NCBI GenBank assembly: GCA_937901105.1
Contig: CALCHD010000022.1
Location: 1-13,543, forward strand
DNA length: 13,543 nucleotides
Direction of reading: 5' to 3'
Source: an uncultured Bacteroidales bacterium
GTDB taxonomy: Bacteria > Bacteroidota > Bacteroidia > Bacteroidales > UBA932
The first letter of the stretch is position 1; each line of letters starts with the position of its first letter. The position numbers and the translations under genes were made by a program. A model generated the notes under the pieces. That model ran no database searches. It saw only the letters and a program-made list of their open reading frames with translations, and was not told where the DNA came from. Positions 7,701-13,543 of the stretch are shown one piece after another.

Positions 7701-8456
7701 TTATTTATTATTTGCTATTGTGGCCGCATAGGCAAACAGCGCGAAATCCCCTTTGCAAGGGTCGCCTGGAAATGCCTTGTGCAGGAATTCATTGATTTCC
7801 AATGCTGTGGTAATATCTGCGCCGCGTCGTGCAGTAATTCCCATATTCAGGGCACTGCGGTGCACATGAACATCAAGGGGAATTACCAGTGATGCAGGGG
7901 AGGTGTTCTTCCACAAGCCAAGGTCCACTATACCGTCATTGCGCACCATCCACCTGCGGAGCATATGAATCTTCTTGTTGGCCGCCTTCGGCTCACTTTT
8001 CTGCCCGTAGATTTTTACCCTGAATTCGTCGGGAGTAAGGATTTCCAAAGAATCATTGTGCCGGTAAAACTCTCTTAATCGTCCGCAGATAGCTGCAAAA
8101 TCACTCCACTTTATGGTCCTGTGAAGGCTTGTGTCCTCATCCCGATAGTTCCCTGCCATCACATAACTGTATGGCTCCCAGTTCATCTCATCAAAAGCCC
8201 TCTTGCAGTCACGCACAATCATATCCCTGCGCCCCCAAGCAAGGTGCGCAGCTATAACAGCAGCAATCTCCACATCCCTAAGGGCATATCTTCTTCCCTG
8301 CAGATTTGCCCCTTCAACTCCAAGCCCTTCAATGCCTCCTTTACCCTCAATTATCCTGGCAAAATGCTTGGGGAAAATTATGGGATCTCCTGTGAAATAC
8401 TCCTCTTTATTATACTGTTCCGCCAACTGGCGTATGATATTGAGACTTTGTTCCAT
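7701..8456 (-). CDS. TIGR02757/DUF2400 family protein of unknown function
   Basis: This 251-residue protein is soluble with no signal peptide. Family blocks are visible in order: DPIIFPKHF (24-32), DVEIAAVIAAHLAWGRRDMIV (61-81), RRWMVRNDGIVDLGLW (167-182), IPLDVHVHRSALNMG (192-206) and DPCKGDFALFAYA (232-244). The conserved Asp196-His198 block and the many Trp/Arg residues look like a small enzyme or nucleic-acid-binding core, but the family function is not established to my knowledge and I assign none. Residues about 33-60 form a Gly-rich stretch between the DPI block and the EIAA block that seems longer than I recall for relatives, possibly an insertion. A perfect -7 promoter motif sits just 7 bases before the start codon. 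It lies 16 bp after the WD40 gene and 5 bp before the M14 gene. Confidence 0.87.
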   Translation of the reverse strand: MEQSLNIIRQLAEQYNKEEYFTGDPIIFPKHFARIIEGKGGIEGLGVEGANLQGRRYALRDVEIAAVIAAHLAWGRRDMIVRDCKRAFDEMNWEPYSYVMAGNYRDEDTSLHRTIKWSDFAAICGRLREFYRHNDSLEILTPDEFRVKIYGQKSEPKAANKKIHMLRRWMVRNDGIVDLGLWKNTSPASLVIPLDVHVHRSALNMGITARRGADITTALEINEFLHKAFPGDPCKGDFALFAYAATIANNK

Positions 8457-8463
8457 ATAAAGG

Positions 8464-8471
8464 CAAAGATA
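8464..8471 (-). promoter_or_regulatory. -7 promoter motif just before the TIGR02757 gene, possible leaderless mRNA
   Basis: The minus strand reads TATCTTTG, a perfect TAnnTTTG. A TTG stands 16 bases upstream, shorter than the usual 19-21. Only 7 bases separate the motif from the ATG, so a transcript begun here would have a leader of only a few bases or none. It is a weak but plausible internal promoter for the TIGR02757-M14-tldD-tldE-nhaC block. Confidence 0.4.
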
Positions 8472-8472
8472 C

Positions 8473-11400
8473 TCAAAAATCCCCTTTCAATTTTATAATA
8501 TTCAATTTTGAACCCAAACTGTTATCTATCAGATAATTTCCACATGGTGAAAAACCTTTTGTGCGGAATTCATATACAGGTGAAGCAAGTTTTCCCTCCT
8601 TATCTATAACAACTGTATTGTTACCGGTAACTGAAATATAATTGCCGTCCTTGCTTACGAACATGCCCATGTAGCTCCATCCCGGAGTTGCGTCAAGAGC
8701 ATACTCAAATACAGGAGTGTCATTCCCAATCTGGTATTTGATTATTTTCTGGTTACCGTTTTTATCAGCATTAAGCAATACATATATGTATTCTCCGTCA
8801 TTTGTAATACGTATGCTTACTATATTTTCTTCAAATTCTATAGGCTCCATTGCATGTTTCCTATTCTTTACATCCCTTACTTCAAGAATATTATTTGAAA
8901 GATTTTCGTTTTCTATGCTGCAGTACCCTGTTGTATAGGCAAAATAATTTCCATTTCCTGAAATTGCCGACATGTTTAATGGAAAACCTTTTGCTCCTCC
9001 TGTAAATATAAGCTTGTTCTCCTTTCCAATCTCATAAAGATATGTGTAGAACATAGGATCTGAAAAGATCAGATAATTTCCATCATCTGAGATGGAGTTG
9101 TCCCAAGGTCCGTTAACACTTTTTATTGTCATTGTTTTTTGTGTCTTGAGGTCCATTATAGACATAGGCATCAGCCTTAAGTTCTGGTCTATTTTCTCAA
9201 TAAGTATCTTCCCGGTGCCAATAAATTTTATTTTTGAAATTATGTCACCCGGTACAAAAGGTCCATATGCCAATTCCCCATTGCTTAAATTGAACACAGA
9301 AAATGAAGTATAGTCAGCTGCAGCAAAATAATTTCCGCAATAGCTTGATGTTACCGCTGCTGGAAAAGGTGTCCTTAAATTGTGCTCAATCTCATATACT
9401 TTACTGAAATCGTTTGCATTCAGAATCAAAATAGTGCTGTCACCAGCAACAAAAAGATATTTTCCGCATGCGGAGTAGCTTGCAGCATATATTTTATCCA
9501 ATGATAGTGCAAGGCCGTCTGTCTTGTAATATACTCTGCCCTTTAGCTTATCTGCATCATGATACTCGTCACTAACATTCTTAAGGAGCTCTTTCGCCTC
9601 TTTGTAATTGCCTTTATCATATTCATTTGATGCCAGTATTGCATAATATGCCCACCGGTAGAATTGTGGGTCTGATACAACTCTGCTTTCCTCAATAGGG
9701 GTGTTGAAAGGTGAAGTTTCCCTATAATGCTCCACAATTTCTTCCGGGGTATTTATCTTCCATATTTTCAACGGATTGAACAGAATGCTGGTTGCCATGA
9801 ATTTACCGTTTGGAGAAAGGGCCATCTCCTGGGTCCTCCGTTCATTCTCAATAGCAAATGGCATTTTGGTCCAATTTGAAGTCTCAATAAAGTATATATA
9901 GCTGTCCCAGCAGCTTACTGCAAGTATTGAGTCGTTCAGAATGAATTTTGCTGAAACCACCTTGCCAGGGAACTTTACAGGTTCGCAAACCGGATTTCCA
10001 TTGGAGGAATCAATTACCCTTAAAGTTGAATCAGCAGATGTGCTGGCAATCCATTTTCCCCCTTTTGAGAAATTCAGTTCAGATATCAAACCATTATGTG
10101 CAGCATCCTTTGAATTTCTTCCCGACAATAATTTGCCCGTTTCAGTATCCCATATGCTGATTCTATGGCTATATGTATATGAAGCAATAATTTTTCCGTC
10201 ATTGCTCAAGCTGATGCCGGCAACTCCGGTTCCGGAATTCTTCATCTTCTTGAGAATGCTGCCTGAAGCTGCATCCCATTTGATTATGCTTCCGTCATTA
10301 GATGCTGAATAGATATATTTGCCGCACGGTGAATACTTTACATCATTTACTTTTGCCGAATGCCCTTTCAGATAAATTGGACTGTTTCCGTTTTTGATGT
10401 CCCAGCGGTGGATTGTCCAGTCAATGCCTGAAGTCACAAGATAATTTCCGCATGGGCTGAATTCCATATCCAATATCTGTTTTGTGTGCTTTATATCAAT
10501 TGGCAACGCATTTCCGGTCTTTACATCCCAAAGGTTTACCTTATTGTCATTTCCGGCCAATGATGCCAGTATTTTACTGTCGGGAGAAAACATTACTTTC
10601 TCCACAACCTTCCTGTCATGTACCAAAGGCTTTCCAATTATCTCTCCTGTAGCAACATCCCATATCTTTGCCGTGCTGTCATTTGCACATGTAGCTGCCA
10701 TTGAATTGTCACTTGAAATGTCAATACATAGGATATTTCCATCATGGCTCATTGAATATTCCTTATTCAGTCCACTTTCAATATATATGCTGTTGTTGCT
10801 GTTTGTAGCAAAAATGCTCAAATTGCTGTTGCCTTCCGGAATACTTATGCAGCTGTTGTCCACTTCAATTATAAGTTTTCCATTATTTGCATCATATATT
10901 AAAATTGTACCTCTTTTCTTTGTTGATTGGCCGTAGATGTATTTTCCGTCTGCTGAAAATTTAGGCATCAAAACATTGTTCAGCTCAAATCTGAGGCTTC
11001 TTGAATTAACATCAATTGCAAAGTTGTTTGATTTCTTGTCATTGATTACAATCATATTTCCCCCAGGAGAAAGTGAAGCATGATACTTGTGGCCCCTTGA
11101 TTCAAAGAGTTTGGCATTTCTCTCCAAATCCCACACTTGCGCATTTTCATTTCCATGTACCAATATTCTCTTTCCATTTTTGCTCAATTGGAATCTGTGG
11201 GTAGTATTATTTTCAAAATCATAATCAGTTATCTTGTTTTCCTTAAGATAAATGCATTTTAGTTTATTGTCGTTGAGCAAAACATACAGCATTGATCCGC
11301 ATGGCGAATATTCACACTGCACCACTTTGTTGTCAGTCAATGTTATCATTGCAGAGACCTTATTTGTAAGGATGTCCCACTCCTCAATATGGTTGTCACT

Positions 11401-11868
11401 GCATATTGCAACCCTGTCTGATTGTGGAGAAAAACAGAATGATTTTGGATTTATCTCTTCAGGCATTTCCTTGTTTACCCTCTGTCCGGTACTTGAGTCA
11501 AAAATGTAAAGCTGTGATAGCTCACTTCCAATAAAGTTCACAGCACCAATATATTTTCCGTCATTTGTAAATTTTACTCCCGACGGATATCCTGTCATCT
11601 CAATCTTCATTGATGTATTATTGCAGCTGTAATATATATGCTGCAGCAGATTAAGCGCCTGCTGATTTAAAGAATCTTCTGAATTTTTAAAATCAGTATT
11701 GAGAACTAGAAGCAGATGCTTTACCGCATCTGTTGTATTGTGGTGGGAAATCTGGTATTTTGCTTCTTCAATGTGATATTTGTATCTGTAGAAATCTGAA
11801 GAGTCTTTTTGCTGTGCCAAAAGATTACAGCAGATTGTGGATGCAAGGATAAGGAGCAATTGTCTCAT
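8473..11868 (-). CDS. Large exported WD40-type double beta-propeller protein
   Basis: This 1131-residue protein has a Sec signal peptide (1 to about 18, cleavage near LLA/QQ) and no lipobox, so it is periplasmic or secreted. Residues 25-85 are helical (EEAKYQISHH, DAVKHLLLVL), similar to a TPR-like pair. Residues about 90-705 hold many WD40-like repeats, the clearest at 370-620 with KIWDV, NLWDV, HRWDI, IKWDA and SIWDT strand ends. A helical TPR-like linker follows (735-772, ASNEYDKGNYKEAKELLKNV). A second, more diverged propeller spans about 785-1130. Several blades have SPCG in place of the usual SPDG. It probably acts as a scaffold; no catalytic domain is visible. It is the first gene of the minus-strand run, 16 bp upstream of the TIGR02757 gene, and faces the DUF3332 gene divergently. 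The exact function is unknown. Confidence 0.85.
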   Translation of the reverse strand: MRQLLLILASTICCNLLAQQKDSSDFYRYKYHIEEAKYQISHHNTTDAVKHLLLVLNTDFKNSEDSLNQQALNLLQHIYYSCNNTSMKIEMTGYPSGVKFTNDGKYIGAVNFIGSELSQLYIFDSSTGQRVNKEMPEEINPKSFCFSPQSDRVAICSDNHIEEWDILTNKVSAMITLTDNKVVQCEYSPCGSMLYVLLNDNKLKCIYLKENKITDYDFENNTTHRFQLSKNGKRILVHGNENAQVWDLERNAKLFESRGHKYHASLSPGGNMIVINDKKSNNFAIDVNSRSLRFELNNVLMPKFSADGKYIYGQSTKKRGTILIYDANNGKLIIEVDNSCISIPEGNSNLSIFATNSNNSIYIESGLNKEYSMSHDGNILCIDISSDNSMAATCANDSTAKIWDVATGEIIGKPLVHDRKVVEKVMFSPDSKILASLAGNDNKVNLWDVKTGNALPIDIKHTKQILDMEFSPCGNYLVTSGIDWTIHRWDIKNGNSPIYLKGHSAKVNDVKYSPCGKYIYSASNDGSIIKWDAASGSILKKMKNSGTGVAGISLSNDGKIIASYTYSHRISIWDTETGKLLSGRNSKDAAHNGLISELNFSKGGKWIASTSADSTLRVIDSSNGNPVCEPVKFPGKVVSAKFILNDSILAVSCWDSYIYFIETSNWTKMPFAIENERRTQEMALSPNGKFMATSILFNPLKIWKINTPEEIVEHYRETSPFNTPIEESRVVSDPQFYRWAYYAILASNEYDKGNYKEAKELLKNVSDEYHDADKLKGRVYYKTDGLALSLDKIYAASYSACGKYLFVAGDSTILILNANDFSKVYEIEHNLRTPFPAAVTSSYCGNYFAAADYTSFSVFNLSNGELAYGPFVPGDIISKIKFIGTGKILIEKIDQNLRLMPMSIMDLKTQKTMTIKSVNGPWDNSISDDGNYLIFSDPMFYTYLYEIGKENKLIFTGGAKGFPLNMSAISGNGNYFAYTTGYCSIENENLSNNILEVRDVKNRKHAMEPIEFEENIVSIRITNDGEYIYVLLNADKNGNQKIIKYQIGNDTPVFEYALDATPGWSYMGMFVSKDGNYISVTGNNTVVIDKEGKLASPVYEFRTKGFSPCGNYLIDNSLGSKLNIIKLKGDF

Positions 11869-11884
11869 AATCTAAATTTTTGAA

Positions 11885-11912
11885 TAAATATAGTAAAAAA
11901 TTGCATTACAAA
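11885..11912 (-). promoter_or_regulatory. Possible promoter of the WD40 gene (weak)
   Basis: The minus strand shows TTTG (11909-11912), 16 bases, then TATATTTA (11885-11892), one mismatch from TAnnTTTG, 16 bases before the ATG. Spacing is shorter than the usual 19-21. It lies in the AT-rich 141-bp region between divergent genes (11869-12009), where I see no gene or RNA. Confidence 0.3.
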
Positions 11913-11947
11913 GAGTGTTCCAATTAAATCTAAATATATATTATTAC

Positions 11948-11978
11948 TTGCTTTTGAAAGATAAATTTGTTAAATTTG
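11948..11978 (+). promoter_or_regulatory. Promoter of the DUF3332 lipoprotein gene
   Basis: TTG (11948-11950), then 20 bases, then TAAATTTG (11971-11978) match the Bacteroidetes -33/-7 promoter with correct spacing. A second TAAATTTG lies immediately before it (11962-11969), so there are two tandem -7 boxes 9 bases apart. The predicted leader is about 25 bases. Confidence 0.65.
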
Positions 11979-12009
11979 ATACTTTAAAAATCACTTAAAA
12001 ACTACTATT

Positions 12010-12552
12010 ATGAAAAAAATTATCAGAAATTCAGCTTTGATGATTGCAGCAGTTTTTATGCTTTCATCATGTATCGGTTCTTTCCAGCTAACCAACAAGG
12101 TTAAAGATTGGAATGAGAGCCTTGGTGACAAATTCATCAACGAGGTTGTATTCCTTGCATTCCATATTGTTCCTGTATATGAGATCTGTATGTTTGCAGA
12201 CGGTATTGTTTTCAACTCTGTTGAGTTCTGGACAGGCGAGAGACTTGTTGCTAGCGCAGGTGAGAGACAGATGATCAGAAACAGCTTTGGTAAAGATGTA
12301 GAGATTAAAACCCTTAAAGACGGATATATGTTCTCGGACGGCAACTCATCAATGAAAGTCCTTTACGATTCAGAAAATAAAACATGGAGAGTGGAGGCAG
12401 GTGAGAATTCTTCAGACCTTATTAAGTTTGTAGACGACAATAACGCACAGCTGTTCCTTGCAAACGGTGAGGTTATGGACATTACTCTTGATGAGGCAGG
12501 TGTTGAGATGGCTAAAGCTCATATCAACAACACTCTTTCAATGGGCAAATAA
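12010..12552 (+). CDS. DUF3332 family lipoprotein
   Basis: This 180-residue protein has a lipoprotein signal peptide ending in the lipobox LSSC (Cys21). The next residues (IGSFQLTN) lack the acidic run that marks surface export in Bacteroidetes, so it probably stays on the periplasmic face. Residues about 42-76 (NEVVFLAFHIVPVYEI and the following ADGIVFNSVEFWTG) are the hallmark of DUF3332, with a hydrophobic stretch that may be buried in the membrane. Residues 77-160 look like a small beta-rich domain. The function of the family is unknown. It is a single-gene unit with its own promoter and a strong terminator, facing away from the WD40 gene. The start is fixed by the signal peptide. Confidence 0.85.
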   Translation: MKKIIRNSALMIAAVFMLSSCIGSFQLTNKVKDWNESLGDKFINEVVFLAFHIVPVYEICMFADGIVFNSVEFWTGERLVASAGERQMIRNSFGKDVEIKTLKDGYMFSDGNSSMKVLYDSENKTWRVEAGENSSDLIKFVDDNNAQLFLANGEVMDITLDEAGVEMAKAHINNTLSMGK

Positions 12553-12571
12553 CTAAATTTCAAAATATTTT

Positions 12572-12604
12572 AAAAGCCGGAGTACAAAACTTCGGCTTTT
12601 TTTT
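12572..12604 (+). terminator. Rho-independent terminator after the DUF3332 gene
   Basis: Left arm AAAAGCCGGAGT (12572-12583), loop ACAAA, right arm ACTTCGGCTTTT (12589-12600), with one G/T pair, followed by T to 12604 (eight T in a row). This is a textbook intrinsic terminator 19 bases after the stop codon. Confidence 0.92.
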
Positions 12605-12605
12605 G

Positions 12606-12613
12606 TAAATTTG
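12606..12613 (+). promoter_or_regulatory. -7 promoter motif of the BACON lipoprotein gene
   Basis: TAAATTTG, a perfect TAnnTTTG, stands two bases past the T-run of the preceding terminator, leaving a leader of about 45-50 bases. No TTTG -33 element is visible because that place is the terminator stem. The motif overlaps a GTG that would otherwise extend the gene by 18 codons, which argues for the ATG at 12667 as the start. Confidence 0.5.
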
Positions 12614-12666
12614 TGAGAAACCTTCTTTCTGATTATAAAATCTATAAATACCTAAAATCAGCTGTT

Positions 12667-13446
12667 ATGAAAAGATTTATCCTTTTAACATTGTTGATTC
12701 CTCTCTTTTTCATTTCATGTGAGAAAGAAGAAGATCCTGTTCTTACCGTTTCAGGTGAATCAATCAGTGCTCCTGCAACGGGCAGCAGTACAACTTTTCA
12801 ATTGTTTTCAAATAATCCTTGGACGGTTTCTGCACCAGGATGGTGTACTGTTTCGCCGTCGGGAGGAGATGGCACTTCCGGTGAAGTACAAGTAAATGTA
12901 ACTGTGAAAGAGAACGATACTTATGAAGACCGTTCAGCAGACATTACTTTTGTTTCCGGAGAACTTACTAAAACTGTTAAAGTAAGCCAGGCCGCCAATA
13001 AAGGTGTAGTTCTTCCAAAGGATGAGTACAAAGTTTCCAGTGAGGCACAGCAGCTTGAAGTTACAGTTAAGGCCAACGTGGAATATAAAGTTGAAATAGA
13101 TGTTGACTGGATTAAGCAGGCTGGCACCAAAGCGCTGGAGACAACAACATTCCTGTTTGATATTGAGCCTAATGACAGCTTTGACCCAAGACAGGCTATA
13201 ATCAATATCATAGATGAAGAGATGAATGATACCTTGTCAATTGAGATTGAGCAGGTTCAACAGGATGCAATATTTGTTTCTCCAACAGAGTTCAGCCTTA
13301 CATGTTTGGAGCATACACTGGAGCTTGAGGTACAGACGAATGTAGATCTTGAAGTTGCAATACCTGAAAGTGCAAAGGGCTGGGTATCAGTGGATGTATT
13401 TAGAAGCCCAAAACAACCAAAAACAACCAGAAATAACCATTTGTAA
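12667..13446 (+). CDS. BACON-domain lipoprotein, truncated in its third domain
   Basis: This 259-residue protein starts at the ATG that opens a lipoprotein signal peptide (MKRFILLTLLIPLFFISC, Cys18). The residues after Cys (EKEEDP) are acidic, like the Bacteroidetes lipoprotein export signal, so it is probably surface exposed. BACON domain 1 spans about 25-109 (SNNPWTVSAPGW...SQA) and domain 2 about 113-199 (ending EIEQVQQ). Domain 3 begins at 202 (FVSPTEFSL) but stops near 243, missing the second half with the N/R/I/Q pattern. The last 16 residues (VFRSPKQPKTTRNNHL) are low-complexity and unlike the rest. BACON domains are Ig-like and often attach to carbohydrate- or mucin-related surface proteins; the substrate here is unknown. 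The abrupt end next to a 10-bp tandem repeat suggests a rearranged or interrupted gene. Confidence 0.85.
   Translation: MKRFILLTLLIPLFFISCEKEEDPVLTVSGESISAPATGSSTTFQLFSNNPWTVSAPGWCTVSPSGGDGTSGEVQVNVTVKENDTYEDRSADITFVSGELTKTVKVSQAANKGVVLPKDEYKVSSEAQQLEVTVKANVEYKVEIDVDWIKQAGTKALETTTFLFDIEPNDSFDPRQAIINIIDEEMNDTLSIEIEQVQQDAIFVSPTEFSLTCLEHTLELEVQTNVDLEVAIPESAKGWVSVDVFRSPKQPKTTRNNHL
13411..13440 (+). repeat. Three tandem 10-bp units at the end of the BACON gene
   Basis: AAACAACCAA, AAACAACCAG and AAATAACCAT follow one another at 13411-13420, 13421-13430 and 13431-13440, one unit per helical turn. They encode the aberrant C-terminus of the BACON protein (PKTTRNNH part), and the stop codon follows at 13444-13446. 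Such phased arrays can be recombinase or regulator binding sites, but simple slippage is also possible. The remaining 13447-13543 is AT-rich with no gene I can support. Confidence 0.6.
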
Positions 13447-13543
13447 ACCTTTAATTATCAATACATTCTAAAATTTAACACTTTCAGGCTGCTTTTTGAT
13501 GGTTCCCAAATTTCCACATATTTTTGAGACATATTTCTGACGT

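Noticed and set aside
8473..11868. WD40 protein as a NACHT/caspase-type defence or signalling protein
   Set aside because: It has a Sec signal peptide and no nuclease, protease, TIR or NTPase motif anywhere in its 1131 residues.
11991..12344. Minus-strand open frame opposite the DUF3332 gene
   Set aside because: The opposite strand has a clear lipoprotein with promoter and terminator; the antisense frame shows no signal or domain.
12613..12666. GTG start that would lengthen the BACON lipoprotein by 18 residues
   Set aside because: It would put a charged segment before a good lipoprotein signal peptide, and the GTG lies inside a -7 promoter motif; the ATG at 12667 fits much better.
13411..13440. 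Tandem 10-bp units as a CRISPR array
   Set aside because: Units are directly adjacent, short and without spacers, and no cas gene is near.

Overview
The window looks like ordinary chromosome of a Bacteroidales bacterium (phylum Bacteroidota), moderately AT-rich. Three things support this. Four intergenic or gene-start sites carry the Bacteroidetes sigma-70 -7 motif TAnnTTTG, and the starts lack clear Shine-Dalgarno sequences. The lipoproteins are of Bacteroidetes types (DUF3332, BACON). The gene families (TamB tail, TIGR02757/DUF2400, TldD/TldE pair, NhaC, SlyD-like isomerase) are typical of gut Bacteroidales. I cannot name the genus.

Layout. Positions 1-1110 (+) hold the 3' end of a tamB-like gene. 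It converges on a long minus-strand run of seven genes read from about 11.9 kb down to 1.2 kb: a large exported WD40-type beta-propeller protein (8473-11868), a TIGR02757/DUF2400 protein (7701-8456), an exported M14 zinc carboxypeptidase (6151-7695), tldD (4666-6117), tldE/pmbA (3309-4664), an nhaC-family Na+/H+ antiporter (1856-3307) and a slyD-like FKBP isomerase with a Cys/His metal-binding tail (1244-1792). The gaps in the middle of this run are 16, 5, 33 and 1 and 1 bp, so much of it could be one transcript. Internal -7 promoter motifs lie before the TIGR02757 gene and slyD. tamB and slyD share a bidirectional terminator hairpin that includes the tamB stop codon. To the right of a divergent promoter region (11869-12009) lie a DUF3332 lipoprotein (12010-12552, +) with a strong rho-independent terminator, and a BACON-domain lipoprotein (12667-13446, +). 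The BACON protein ends abruptly inside its third domain, next to a 10-bp tandem repeat. The last 97 bases hold no gene I can see.

How the genes fit together. TldD and TldE form a heterodimeric metalloprotease that finishes partly degraded or modified peptides in the cytoplasm. The exported M14 peptidase trims peptides in the envelope. NhaC exchanges Na+ and H+ at the inner membrane. The SlyD-like protein is a folding chaperone and metal handler. TamB, the WD40 protein and the two lipoproteins belong to the envelope. I see no RiPP precursor, CRISPR array, defence cassette, tRNA, rRNA or complete mobile element. The points most worth a second look are the truncated BACON gene at the right edge, a near-perfect 16-bp hairpin over the first possible tldD start codon, the repeated Cys in the blades of the exported propeller protein, and a possibly leaderless TIGR02757 transcript.
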